Program-made: the position numbers and the translations under genes
Assembly: GCF_963678635.1 (NCBI RefSeq)
Contig: NC_087069.1
Location: 50,850,938-50,914,937, forward strand
Origin: Symsagittifera roscoffensis
Lineage: Eukaryota; Xenacoelomorpha; Acoela; Convolutidae
DNA length: 64,000 bases
Reading direction: 5' to 3'
In this document: one piece after another, positions 1-10,543 of the stretch
Layout of the letters: each line of letters starts with the position of its first letter
Position numbering within the stretch: the first letter of the stretch is position 1
The notes under the pieces: generated by a model
Database searches by the model: none
Told to the model about the DNA's origin: nothing
What the model saw: the letters and a program-made list of their open reading frames with translations, nothing else

Positions 1-634
1 GGACTAAAAGTCTGCGAAAAGTTGTTTCACAACAGCTTGGTCTCAAATTTTTACTGATCCAGCCAAATTCATTGCGGTGTTTTTCACGCAAATGTCATAA
101 GCATTCTACAAAGCCGTTTGAAGAGGAATGTAAATTCAACAACATTAAAATGAACGACGCTTCTTCTGGAATTGCTTAATGATTACTGCTGCTTTAGCAA
201 GTTTGGGTGACACGTTGGATTTTGGATAAACTAGTTTTGAGGACTATGTTGTAACTAGTAGATGCAAATTCAACCGTGTCAATATTATCAAATACACGCT
301 ACAAGTGCCCTCGATTACTTTCAGAATCAAAAAGGTTTTATGTTGTGTAGGCTATGAGGAAAAATGAGGCTATGAGCTAATATTCGACCCCCTGACGACC
401 CAAAGAGTCTCCCTTTGTACATTTTTGAGATATTAATTTTTGAAGGACACTAGCAGTTTTCTAAAGGCGCCTTTGGCGTCAATATATGCTTATTTTGAGT
501 GGGGAGCTCGCAAGAAATAACTCAATTTTGTGCCATTTTGTGTCATGAAAAAAGATAGACAAAATTGTTTCAGTTTTTTTTGGAAAATCCGTCCCCCATA
601 CTCAAAAAAATCCTAGATCTGCCCCTGATTGTCA

Positions 635-820
635 CTAAAAAACCTTTGCTGCTAGAATTGATCTTCGGTGGCCTTCTTTGAAACAAAATTTTGCCAGCTT
701 ACTCTTATAAAAGTTGCAGGAAATAGGTGTTCGTTGATAAAACACAATGGTATTTCGAAGAGGAAGGGAATCGGTTTTGTAATAAAATCTCAGGTTTTGA
801 GAAAACAATTTTGTAACCAA
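635..820 (-). pseudogene. Possible exon of a duplicated gene, copy in A1
   Basis: A 61-codon open frame that stays recognisable in five places: here, 6228-6413, 38118-38303, and in diverged form near 50985 and 54890. The best conserved part reads K-G-H-R-x-x-I-L-A-A-[RK]-[IV] at the C-terminal end and lies after a pyrimidine-rich stretch in the diverged copies. The spacing of G-H, L and R recalls the N-G-P-x-L-x-x-R segment of alpha-1,4-glycosyltransferases, whose other exons lie nearby on the same strand, but the match is weak. Function is not established. Confidence 0.25.
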
Positions 821-1013
821 CTAGACAAGGATAACATCAAAATTTAGATCACTCTTATACTAGGAAAATGTATACTGACAATCAAAAAAGTTTGAATACG
901 AATACAGTTTTCAACAGTGTATCGATTCATATTCAAACCATTGATTTTTGACTTTAATGATATCGTTTCCTTTGTGATTCATGATTTTTCTTTTCAAGCT
1001 TCGATTGCTGTTC

Positions 1014-1212
1014 AATACGAAGACATTCTGTGCACTGAATAGGCCAACAATTTTGTGTCTGTATGTTCCTGGATTCCAGAGACAAGTCTTTAAACATGGT
1101 AGAATTTTGTCGAAATGATCAAAGGGAAAGAAAGAACAAAATAAGAAAAATGGGAGCGTCCTTGCCACGGAATCCGGTTAAAATTCACAAAATACACAGT
1201 TTGGACTCGTAA
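1014..1212. mobile_element. TTACGAGG-ended MITE, copy in A1
   Basis: A ~200-bp element with inverted ends (left end degenerate as AATACGAAGACATTCTGTGC, right end CACAGTTTGGACTCGTAA). The interior carries the family's conserved phrases 'tcctggattccagagacaag' and 'aaggacgctccc' (the latter on the other strand). The same insertion is at 6607-6805 and, with further insertions, in the right arm. It is absent from the diverged paralogous units near 50650 and 54130. Confidence 0.7.
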
Positions 1213-1436
1213 TGTTAGTTTTTCGGGCAGTGTTTACTTACGCCCATCTTACAATTGCGACTATTTGAACGGTAGATTTGGCCAAACATTAGACTTCAAT
1301 TAGTGTGGAGAAGATCCAAAAAAAATAATGGAATAAATTGCAATTACTCGCTGAGAAGTGATAGTATTCTTTAAGATGCGCCATGTTTTCAATTTTATCA
1401 GACTGTTATTTGGCAGCGCATACAGAATAGATCCTA

Positions 1437-1706
1437 ATTAGCCACACCGAGGGACCGTGGATTCTAATCGATTATAATGGATTCCCGAGATAAAAAAATC
1501 CATCATAGTCCATAATCCATCAAAATTTAAAATTCCGACCACAAAATCGAATATACTGTCATTAAAATTGATTAATTTTTTGAACAAAAATTGATCCATT
1601 GTAATCCATTTTTTCGGCAAGGAAATCTATTATTTTTGCCAAGATAGTCCGATATGATCGATTATTTTTGAAATTAGAATCTAATATAATCGATTGTAGT
1701 CCATTT
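1437..1706. repeat. AT-rich element built of ATCGATTATAATGGATT-like motifs
   Basis: About ten irregularly spaced variants of 'AATCGATTATAATGGATT' and its complement occur in 270 bases, bounded by 'gagggaccgtggattctaat' on the left. Copies sit at 7030-7290 and 36070-36325, with a related cluster at 63530-63725. The A2 copy lacks one motif (a ~19-base loss near 7090), so the motifs gain and lose units. It could be a MITE with internal repeats; no clear terminal repeat was found. Confidence 0.6.
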
Positions 1707-2073
1707 TGTTTTTAGAACTAAATACATTTTTTTGTAGAAATTTGTCCCCCTCAAGTTTTTTTTACCTCTTCCTCAACGGGTGAAAGTAAAGGGGGAGGGG
1801 TAAACTGAGATGAGACAAGAAAAGATAAAAATTTTAATGTGAAATGTAGCGTTTTATGAAACGTAATACTCACGGGGAAAACATAATTGTACACGACAAC
1901 AACAGGGTCAGAAAGTGACAATCACCATGTAAAGCATCGAAAACTCTAAAATGTAATTATAGCAAAAACAAAGCCTTGTAATTTTTGAATTTATTAGGTA
2001 TCAGTGATTTAACAAAAGGACTAGTGTTCGTAAAAAAAAACATTTTGGTATTGACTATATCGTTGTATTTATC

Positions 2074-2295
2074 TTAAACTTTTCTTCTTTTTTGAATATG
2101 AATTGAATACAACGAATAAAAAATGTTTAAGAAAAAAGTTGAATTAGTACTTATAATTTCATTGGTTGGAAAACTAAACAACAGGTTCAGAAGTCGATAT
2201 TGACAATCTAAAGCCGCGTGTCTCGATGTTCTTATATGAAAAAAAGCATCTGAGAAAAAAATCACAACAAAAGAAATAATTTTTTTTTCAAACAC
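2074..2295 (-). other. Conserved open frame of unknown function, copy in A1
   Basis: A 73-codon frame also open at 7650-7892 (-) and 35479-35700 (+). In the right arm it is preceded by a good acceptor (ttttttctcag) just before the residues D-A-F-F-H-I. The frame then reads through S-R-H-A-A-L-D-C-Q-Y-R-L-L-N-L-L. It lies between glycosyltransferase-like fragments on the same strand, so it may be a decayed exon. I do not recognise the sequence, and conservation may only reflect recent duplication. Confidence 0.2.
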
Positions 2296-3218
2296 TCTGA
2301 AAAAACTTTTAACAAAGAGACAAGTCTGGACTAATTGAAACAGTACGGTGTTGGCCTGTTCGATTTATTTATCACAAAGCAGCAGCACAGAAGCAAAATA
2401 CAAAATTGATCACACATTACGAAAAATTTTGAAGTTTTGTCTGACCGAGTAGATCATAAAAAGTTTGGCTTCTTTGTTATAAATAGTGCCTCGTTTTCTA
2501 ATGATACTTCTTGTCAAAAGCTTTTCAATTTTAATCAGGTTCAGGGGTCATTAATTGAAACATTGTTTAGGGAGAAATATGACCCCAATTAGCAAAAATC
2601 TGGGTTTGGTTACATTGAGGCAAATTTGCAACCCATAGGTTATTTTTTTAATATAGTGACCAAAAAATGGAAGATTTTAAACCAATTAGAACTGCCAGAC
2701 GCTCCTATTTGTTTTTTCCACAGAAAAAAGAAGTCGCAAATAGTAGAAAAAGAGTTATAGCAGGCAGCAAACTTTGCTGAAAAAATTTTGCAAGAGCTGA
2801 AAAATGTTTTTTTTTTCGTTTTTTTTTAATATCAAAAATCATGATTTATTAACTTTTTTTGAACATCGTTCGATCTAGGAAAATGTAAAAATTTGTCTAT
2901 CTGCTTGTTTTACTAGCTGTCAATTTTATTCCATTTTTTGTTCAATTTTTCTATTAATTTTTTGGCCTGGATTTATTTGATTAACTAGCTGTATTCGCCA
3001 CTTTGATGAGACTTAGTTGAATTTTGTATAAAAACATTTGCTGTCTATGGCAAACGAAACTCCAGCTTGCCTGCAACTCCAACAAAAAACTTAACATAAT
3101 CATTAGGATGACTTGAGTGTACTAATTTGCTTTTAACTGAGGGAAATTTAAAAAATCAACAAAACATCTTGAATGTGTTTGATGAATTTGGGGGTTTTGG
3201 GGGTAAGAAATTTGCAAT

Positions 3219-3756
3219 AAAACAAGTCTGCTCGTATCAGGGCGAAGCCCTGATTTTTTCGACTGCCTTTTAAGGTTTATGGAGCAGCAGTATAAACAAA
3301 AAAAAATTAAATGAAATAAAATAAAATGAATTTTCTTTTTTTAATTCGAAATTTTTTATGAATATCATCACCCCACACGCCATATAAAGTATAAAAAGAT
3401 AGATTTCGTTCCTTATAACAAATCAATTATGGCAAAAAAGCTTCGTTCAACCCATTTGGAACGATTTATAAGACGGATTAAATCTCCGCTTACGCGTTAA
3501 TAGCGCGAATTATATCGCGCGTTAATTGTCCCAAATTGGTCAAAATGGCAATCTTTAAACCCCCATAGTTTTACAAAAATTGATCACAGGTGAAATATCT
3601 TTTCAAATTTAAGCTCAGGACAACAATACTTTTTGAATGATATAAAAAAAATTCCGTCAAAAATGGCTAGTTAAAAAGTCGAAATTTGTCTGAAGAAAAA
3701 AAACCCACCCCGAGCACAAATATTCCGTTACTTTCGTATCGAAAGTCGGAACAATT
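3219..3756 (+). mobile_element. Hairpin-ended dispersed element, insertion 1 (A1 copy)
   Basis: Starts AAAACAAGTCTGCTCGTATC followed by the perfect hairpin TCAGGGCGAAGCCCTGA (7-bp stem, GAA loop). It has an internal hairpin formed by TTAATAGCGCG and CGCGCGTTAA around 3498-3525, and ends with a long stem ACTTTCG/CGAAAGT flanked by TTCCG/CGGAA, then ACAATT. No transposase frame, terminal inverted repeat or poly-A tail is visible. The same insertion is at 8798-9336 and 34014-34552. Independent insertions of the family occur at 10018, at 5044 and in a TRPM intron. Confidence 0.8.
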
Positions 3757-4095
3757 ATGCTTGTTTAGTTCTCCCAATTAGTTAAATTTTCATTTAGGTA
3801 GTTTTAATTTAAATTAGGTTCCCTTTTAATCCCAAGGACAGAAAATAGTAATGGAATCCGCAAGTTGACTCATTTTTTATATTGGTGAACAAACTTAGAT
3901 TAAATGAAAAATTTTATTCTATTTTCACAAGTTTTGTTTTTCATTTTGAGCAATTTTATGTTTCTCACTGGCTGAAATTTAAAAGATTTGTTCTATCGGA
4001 ACTGCTCATTTAAAAAAGTCATCACATGCATAAAATTTCTTGTACTTTCTGAAAACAAAAAAAAAACAAAAAAAAATCAAAACGTTTAAGTGATA

Positions 4096-4313
4096 TCAGA
4101 CGAGTTTCATCGCACAGAAAATGTATGCTTCTGGTTTTGCATCGCCGGTGTCTTTGAGTTCTCCTGAATTTTGGGAGTAGAAATAAACGAAGTATGAATC
4201 ATTGAGTTTTTCATCCCACTGTGCAGCGCTGAGAGGTTTTGTACTCCATAGCTCTCTGGTCGCTTCATGCCACGGAATTGGAGCAAATGCGTAAAATGGA
4301 AGCACAGTGGTTG
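4096..4313 (-). pseudogene. C-terminal exon of alpha-1,4-glycosyltransferase-like gene (A1 copy)
   Basis: On the minus strand an acceptor (gtttcccag) precedes a frame open to a TGA: V-L-P-F-Y-A-F-A-P-I-P-W-H-E near the start, then N-D-S-Y-F-V-Y-F-Y-S and G-D-A-K-P-E-A-Y. The order [IV]-L-P-x-x-A-F-x-P-I-x-W, followed ~25 residues later by S-Y-x-V-H-x-[WY], is typical of the C-terminal domain of the A4GALT/Gb3-synthase family (Golgi enzymes that transfer a hexose to glycolipid). The usual H after Y-x-V is Y here. No intact upstream exons are found, so the copy is treated as a gene remnant, although this exon itself is unbroken. Confidence 0.5.
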
Positions 4314-4442
4314 CTGGGAAACTTAAATGTATAACTCAAAATTCACAAGTTAATGTTTTTTTTAAAACGATTGAAAGTTTTCAACAATTTAATCCTTTTG
4401 GAAACAAAATCGAATCAGATAACTCTTTGACAAATATAAAAC

Positions 4443-4480
4443 AAGACTGCTCGAGATTTAACCAGTCATAGAAAGCGCTT
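4443..4480. other. Breakpoint of the tandem duplication
   Basis: A1 matches A2 until 'aaacaagactgctcg' (4442-4455 = 10020-10033), then switches to 'agatttaaccagtcatagaa', a 26-base phrase that recurs in place at 4783-4808 inside the reverse-oriented hairpin element. The join therefore lies between two copies of the same element in opposite orientation, with a templated filler. This looks like template switching during repair. Confidence 0.7.
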
Positions 4481-4559
4481 GTTGAGTTACTATTATCTCT
4501 TTTTGTGATTATTTTAAGGCTCGGTGAACATAGCCGCATTTTCTTGATTTTTTCTATCT

Positions 4560-5044
4560 AAACTGTGCGCATAACGTGTGCGGGGTTGGTTTTTTCATCA
4601 GACAAATATAGACTTTATGACTAGCCAATTTTGACGGAAAACTATTCTTGCCTTGAATTTGACTTTGATTATTAGTTTACCTGTGATCATTTTTCGTAGT
4701 GTTTTGAGGGTTTATGGATTGGCATTTTGGCCAACTTGCGACAATTAATGAATGATATATTTCGCGCTGTTAAAGCGTAAGCAGAGATTTAACCAGTCAT
4801 AGAAAGCGCTCCCAATTGGTTGAAAGAAACTTATTTGCCATTATTGATTTGTTACCATTACCGAAGCTTATGACTTTGTACTTAATACGATGTTTGGGGT
4901 ATGACTTTCACAAAAAAACCTCAAATTAAAAAGAAGTTCAATTTACTTTTTTACATATAATTTTTTCTAGTTATCACTGCTTCATAGACTTTAAAAAGCA
5001 GTCGAAAAATTCAGGGCTTCGACCTGATACGAGCAGTCTTGTTT
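4560..5044 (-). mobile_element. Hairpin-ended dispersed element, insertion 3 (degenerate)
   Basis: Reverse-oriented copy: the 5' end reads outward from 5044 (AAACAAGACTGCTCG, hairpin arms diverged to TCAGGTCGAAGCCCTGA) and shares the family core (CTAGCCAATTTTGACGGAA, TGATCATTTTTCG, CGCGCTGTTAAAGCGTAAGC). The distal hairpin near 4560 is too eroded to pair. The right arm has the same insertion at 39483, truncated at 39846. Confidence 0.7.
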
Positions 5045-6227
5045 GCGTTCGAAATCAGATATCGATTTAATGTGACGTTTATATAGACTGAATACGAGTT
5101 TGACTTGAGGCATTTGTATAATTACTGCAGAATGGCGGTTTGATACATTTGGTTGCTCAAATAAAACTTTCAATATGTTATTTGAATCAAGACTTTAAAA
5201 ATGCTGAAACAAAATATTTCAATAAATTTTAAATTTGCCGTGACTCTATTAGGGTCCACAATGGTGGAAACGAAAAAAACTTTTTGATGAAATTTTATTT
5301 AGAAAGTTCTCAAAAGCTGGCAAAAAAACTGTTTGAATCTTGTACAACGTAATTGACTCAAATTCATACCATTACAGGTGTAAATGTATATCGAGTTATA
5401 TGTACAAATTTTGTTAATTATTTTGATTGTTTTTGACAATTTGTCAGATGCTTTAAAACGACTATCGATAATGGGGCTTAGGGTTGCTGTTCTTTTCTAT
5501 AATGAATATTTACACAAGGACTAAAAGTCTGCGAAAAGTTGTTTCACAACAGCTTGGTCTCAAATTTTTACTGATCCAGCCAAATTCATTGCGGTGTTTT
5601 TCACGCAAATGTCATAAGCATTCTACAAAGCCGTTTGAAGAGGAATGTAACATTGAAGAGGAATGTAACATTCAACAACATTAAAATGAACGACGCTTCT
5701 TCTGGAATTGCTTAATGATTACTGCTGCTTTAGCAAGTTTGGGTGACACGTTGGATTTTGGATAAACTAGTTTTGAGGACTATGTTGTAACTAGTAGATG
5801 CAAATTCAACCGTGTCAATATTATCAAATACACGCTACAAGTGCCCTCGATTACTTTCAGAATCAAAAAGGTTTTATGTTGTGTAGGCTATGAGGAAAAA
5901 TGAGGCTATGAGCTAATATTCGACCCCCTGACGACCCAAAGAGTCTCCCTTTGTACATTTTTGAGATATTAATTTTTGAAGGACACTAGCAGTTTTCTAA
6001 AGGCGCCTTTGGCGTCAATATATGCTTATTTTGAGTGGGGAGCTCGCAAGAAATAACTCAATTTTGTGCCTTTTTGGCCGAATACAAAAAATTTTGCCTG
6101 CGGCGCAGAAAATTTTGCCAAAACAGATCTTTTTACATGATAAAAGATAGACAAAAATGTTTCAGTTTTTTTTTGGAAAATCCGTCCCCCATACTCAAAA
6201 AAATCCTAGATCTGCCCCTGATTGTCA

Positions 6228-6413
6228 CTAAAAAACCTTTGCTGCTAGAATTGATCTTCGGTGGCCTTCTTTGAAACAAAATTTTGCCAGCTTACTCTTA
6301 TAAAAGTTGCAGGAAATAGGTGTTTGTTGATAAAACACAATGGTATTTCGAAGAGGAAGGGAATCGGTTTTGTAATAAAATCTCAGGTTTTGAGAAAACA
6401 ATTTTGTAACCAA
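6228..6413 (-). pseudogene. Possible exon of a duplicated gene, copy in A2
   Basis: Near-identical to the frame at 635-820 (one residue differs) and aligned with 38118-38303 in the right arm. It lies upstream, in transcription order, of the C-terminal exon at 4096-4313. Its C-terminal K-E-G-H-R-R-S-I-L-A-A-K is the part shared with the diverged copies at 50985 and 54890. The glycosyltransferase assignment rests on context only. Confidence 0.25.
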
Positions 6414-6606
6414 CTAGACAAGGATAACATCAAAATTTAGATCACTCTTATACTAGGAAAATGTATACTGACAATCAAAAAAGTTTGAATACGAATACAG
6501 TTTTCAACAGTGTATCGATTCATATTCAAACCATTGATTTTTGACTTTAATGATATCGTTTCCTTTGTGATTCATGATTTTTCTTTTCAAGCTTCGATTG
6601 CTGTTC

Positions 6607-6805
6607 AATACGAAGACATTCTGTGCACTGAATAGGCCAACAATTTTGTGTCTGTATGTTCCTGGATTCCAGAGACAAGTCTTTAAACATGGTAGAATTT
6701 TGTCGAAATGATCAAAGGGAAAGAAAGAACAAAATAAGAAAAATGGGAGCGTCCTTGCCACGGAATCCGGTTAAAATTCACAAAATACACAGTTTGGACT
6801 CGTAA
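6607..6805. mobile_element. TTACGAGG-ended MITE, copy in A2
   Basis: Same insertion as 1014-1212, duplicated with the surrounding unit. Its right end, CACAGTTTGGACTCGTAA, is the reverse complement of the left end seen in complete copies such as 49390-49575. Confidence 0.7.
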
Positions 6806-7029
6806 TGTTAGTTTTTCGGGCAGTGTTTACTTACGCCCATCTTACAATTGCGACTATTTGAACGGTAGATTTGGCCAAACATTAGACTTCAATTAGTGTG
6901 GAGAAGATCCAAAAAAAATAATGGAATAAATTGCAATTACTCGCTGAGAAGTGATAGTATTCTTTAAGATGCGCCATGTTTTCAATTTTATCAGACTGTT
7001 ATTTGGCAGCGCATACAGAATAGATCCTA

Positions 7030-7290
7030 ATTAGCCACACCGAGGGACCGTGGATTCTAATCGATTATAATGGATTCCCGAGACAAAAAAATCCATCAAA
7101 ATTTAAAATTCCGACCACAAAATCGAATATACTGTCATTAAAATTGATTAATTTTTTGAACAAAAATTGATCCATTGTAATCCATTTTTTCGGCAAGGAA
7201 ATCTATTATTTTTGCCAAGATAGTCCGATATGATCGATTATTTTTGAAATTAGAATCTAATATAATCGATTGTAGTCCATTTTGTTTTTA
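7030..7290. repeat. ATCGATTATAATGGATT-motif element, A2 copy
   Basis: Counterpart of 1437-1706 in the second tandem copy, missing about 19 bases containing one motif near 7090. Nothing coding is seen here. Confidence 0.6.
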
Positions 7291-7649
7291 GAACTAAATA
7301 CATTTTTTTGTAGAAATTTGTCCCCCTCAAGTTTTTTTTACCTCTTCCTCAACGGGTGAAAGTAAAGGGGGAGGGGTAAACTGAGATGAGACAAGAAAAG
7401 ATAAAAATTTTAATGTGAAATGTAGCGTTTTATGAAACGTAATACTCACGGGGAAAACATAATTGTACACGACAACAACAGGGTCAGAAAGTGACAATCA
7501 CCATGTAAAGCATCGAAAACTCTAAAATGTAATTATAGCAAAAACAAAGCCTTGTAATTTTTGAATTTATTAGGTATCAGTGATTTAACAAAAGGACTAG
7601 TGTTCGTAAAAAAAAACATTTTGATATTGACTATATCGTTGTATTTATC

Positions 7650-7892
7650 TTAAACTTTTCTTCTTTTTTGAATATGAATTGAATACAACGAATAAAAAAT
7701 GTTTAAGAAAAAAGTTGAATTAGTACTTATAATTTCATTGGTTGGAAAATTAAACAACAGGTTCAGAAGTCGATATTGACAATCTAAAGCCGCGTGTCTC
7801 GATGTTCTTATATGAAAAAAAGCATCTGAGAAAAAAATCACAACAAAAGAAATAATTTTTTTTTTCAAACACTCTGAAAAAACTTTTAACAA
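7650..7892 (-). other. Conserved open frame of unknown function, copy in A2
   Basis: Same frame as 2074-2295, extended by a few N-terminal codons. It keeps an acceptor-like tract (TTTTTTTCTCAG on the minus strand) before D-A-F-F-H-I. It precedes the fragments at 6228-6413 and 4096-4313 in minus-strand order, which would fit an exon series, but no protein family can be named. Confidence 0.2.
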
Positions 7893-8797
7893 AGAGACAA
7901 GTCTGGACTAATTGAAACAGTACGGTGTTGGCCTGTTCGATTTATTTATCACAAAGCAGCAGCACAGAAGCAAAATACAAAATTGATCACACATTACGAA
8001 AAATTTTGAAGTTTTGTCTGACCGAGTAGATCATAAAAAGTTTGGCTTCTTTGTTATAAATAGTGCCTCGTTTTCTAATGATACTTCTTGTCAAAAGCTT
8101 TTCAATTTTAATCAGGTTCAGGGGTCATTAATTGAAACATTGTTTAGGGAGAAATATGACCCCAATTAGCAAAAATCTGGGTTTGGTTACATTGAGGCAA
8201 ATTTGCAACCCATAGGTTATTTTTTTAATATAGTGACCAAAAAATGGAAGATTTTAAACCAATTAGAACTGCCAGACGCTCCTATTTGTTTTTTCCACAG
8301 AAAAAAGAAGTCGCAAATAGTAGAAAAAGAGTTATAGCAGGCAGCAAACTTTGCTGAAAAAATTTTGCAAGAGCTGAAAAATGTTTTTTTTTTTTCGTTT
8401 TTTTTTAATATCAAAAATCATGATTTATTAACTTTTTTTGAACATCGCTCGATCTAGGAAAATGTAAAAATTTGTCTATCTGCTTGTTTTACTAGCTGTC
8501 AATTTTATTCCATTTTTTGTTCAATTTTTCTATTAATTTTTTGGCCTGGATTTATTTGATTAACTAGCTGTATTCGCCACTTTGATGAGACTTAGTTGAA
8601 TTTTGTATAAAAACATTTGCTGTCTATGGCAAACGAAACTCCAGCTTGCCTGCAACTCCAACAAAAAACTTAACATAATCATTAGGATGACTTGAGTGTA
8701 CTAATTTGCTTTTAACTGAGGGAAATTTAAAAAATCAACAAAACATCTTGAATGTGTTTGATGAATTTGGGGGTTTTGGGGGTAAGAAATTTGCAAT

Positions 8798-9336
8798 AAA
8801 ACAAGTCTGCTCGTATCAGGGCGAAGCCCTGATTTTTTCGACTGCCTTTTAAGGTTTATGGAGCAGCAGTATAAAAAAAAAAAAATTAAATGAAATAAAA
8901 TAAAATGAATTTTCTTTTTTTAATTCGAAATTTTTTATGAATATCATCACCCCACACGCCATATAAAGTATAAAAAGATAGATTTCGTTCCTTGAAACAA
9001 ATCAATTATGGCAAAAAAGCTTCGTTCAACCCATTTGGAACGATTTATAAGACGGATTAAATCTCCGCTTACGCGTTAATAGCGCGAATTATATCGCGCG
9101 TTAATTGTCCCAAATTGGTCAAAATGGCAATCTTTAAACCCTCATAGTTTTACAAAAATTGATCACAGGTGAAATATCTTTTCAAATTTAAGCTCAGGAC
9201 AACAATACTTTTTGAATGATAAAAAAAAAAATTCCGTCAAAAATGGCTAGTTAAAAAGTCGAAATTTGTCTGAAGAAAAAAAACCCACCCCGAGCACAAA
9301 TATTCCGTTACTTTCGTATCGAAAGTCGGAACAATT
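8798..9336 (+). mobile_element. Hairpin-ended dispersed element, insertion 1 (A2 copy)
   Basis: Duplicate of 3219-3756. Both end hairpins are intact: TCAGGGCGAAGCCCTGA at the 5' side, and the ACTTTCG/CGAAAGT stem inside TTCCG/CGGAA at the 3' side. Small differences lie only in A-runs. Confidence 0.8.
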
Positions 9337-9674
9337 ATGCTTGTTTAGTTCTCCCAATTAGTTAAATTTTCATTTAGGTAGTTTTAATTTAAATTAGGTT
9401 CCCTTTTAATCCCAAGGACAGAAAATAGTAATGGAATCCGCAAGTTGACTCATTTTTTATATTGGTGAACAAACTTAGATTAAATGAAAAATTTTATTAT
9501 ATTTTCACAAGTTTTGTTTTTCATTTTGAGCAATTTTATGTTTCTCACTGGCTGAAATTTAAAAGATTTGTTCTATCGGAACTGCTCATTTAAAAAAGTC
9601 ATCACATGCATAAAATTTCTTGTACTTTCTGAAAACAAAAAAAAACAAAAAAAAATCAAAACGTTTAAGTGATA

Positions 9675-9892
9675 TCAGACGAGTTTCATCGCACAGAAAA
9701 TGTATGCTTCTGGTTTTGCATCGCCGGTGTCTTTGAGTTCTCCTGAATTTTGGGAGTAGAAATAAACGAAGTATGAATCATTGAGTTTTTCATCCCACTG
9801 TGCAGCGCTGAGAGGTTTTGTACTCCATAGCTCTCTGGTCGCTTCATGCCACGGAATTGGAGCAAATGCGTAAAATGGAAGCACAGTGGTTG
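9675..9892 (-). pseudogene. C-terminal exon of alpha-1,4-glycosyltransferase-like gene (A2 copy)
   Basis: Identical in protein to 4096-4313, with the same acceptor and stop. Upstream on the same strand, about 4.7 kb away at 14600-14776, lies an exon remnant with the S-P-H-L-A-D-I-L-R...F-G-G-S-Y signature of the same family, so both probably belong to one broken gene. The 46-bp minisatellite and hairpin insertion 2 would lie in its intron. The upstream exon has lost its acceptor AG, and no N-terminal or middle exon is seen, so the gene is judged dead. Confidence 0.5.
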
Positions 9893-10017
9893 CTGGGAAA
9901 CTTAAATGTATAACTCAAAATTCACAAGTTAATGTTTTTTTTTAAAACGATTGAAAGTTTTCAACAATTTAATCCTTTTGGAAACAAAATCGAATCAGAT
10001 AACTCTTTGACAAATAT

Positions 10018-10543
10018 AAAACAAGACTGCTCGTATCAGGGCAAAGCCCTGAACGTTCCGACTGCCTTTCAAGGTCTATGGAGCATTGATAAGTTGAAAC
10101 TTTTAACGTAATAAAAAAAAATAAAAAAATTGTTTGAAAAAATTTGAGATTTTATGTAAAAACATCCCCCACACGCCATATAATGTACAAAAGGATAGAT
10201 ATCGTTTGAAATCAATTATGCCAAATAAGCTTCCTCGAAACAATTTGGAACAATTTCTAAGACAGATTAAATCTCGCTTACGCGTTAATAGCGCGAAATA
10301 TATCGAGCGTTAATTGTCCCAAATTGGCCAAAATGGCAATCTTTAAGCCCTCATAACTTTACGAAAAATGATCACAGGTGAAATATCTTTTCAAATTCAA
10401 GCTCAAGACAACAATAGCTTTCGAATGATAAAAAAAAATTCCGTCAAAAACGGCTAGTTAAAAAGTCGAAATTTGTCTGAAGAAAAAAAACTCACCCCGA
10501 GCACAAATATTCCGTTACTTTCGTATCGAAAGTCGGAACAATT
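10018..10543 (+). mobile_element. Hairpin-ended dispersed element, insertion 2 (left arm)
   Basis: Independent insertion of the family: AAAACAAGACTGCTCGTATC, hairpin TCAGGGCAAAGCCCTGA (loop changed to CAAA-like), internal GCGCG/CG-rich stem around 10278-10310, and 3' stem ending CGGAACAATT. The body is about 15-20% different from insertion 1 by eye. The same insertion is at 32802-33334 (-) in the right arm. The diverged paralogue around 50030 lacks it. Confidence 0.8.

Larger units (their letters stand above)
1..4455 (+). repeat. Tandem segmental duplication, copy A1 (left edge outside window)
   Basis: This segment aligns almost base for base with 5518-10031, offset 5517 at the left edge and about 5579 at the right. 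Differences are sparse substitutions, homopolymer length changes, a ~55-base deletion here around 540-550 and an 18-base duplication in the other copy near 5640-5660. The private differences argue against a simple assembly duplication. It contains an ATTATAATCCAT-rich element, a TTACGAGG-ended MITE, a hairpin-ended element and decayed glycosyltransferase exons on the minus strand. Copy A1 ends abruptly at about 4455, thirteen or so bases into a hairpin element. Confidence 0.93.
5484..10031 (+). repeat. Tandem segmental duplication, copy A2
   Basis: This is the second, nearly identical copy of 1-4455. It continues without a break into the unique left-arm sequence at about 10031, whereas A1 does not, so the array was probably made by copying A2 outward. 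A2 keeps the ~55 bases lacking in A1 (6070-6140), which are also present in the right inverted arm near 38390-38460, so A1 carries the deletion. A2 alone has the 18-base duplication at about 5640-5660. The right arm has a single equivalent of this unit at about 33320-39020 in reverse orientation. Confidence 0.93.

Noticed and set aside
911-1168. 85-codon minus-strand frame (also at 6504-6761)
   Set aside because: Most of it lies in a TTACGAGG MITE; it is conserved only because the copies are recent duplicates.
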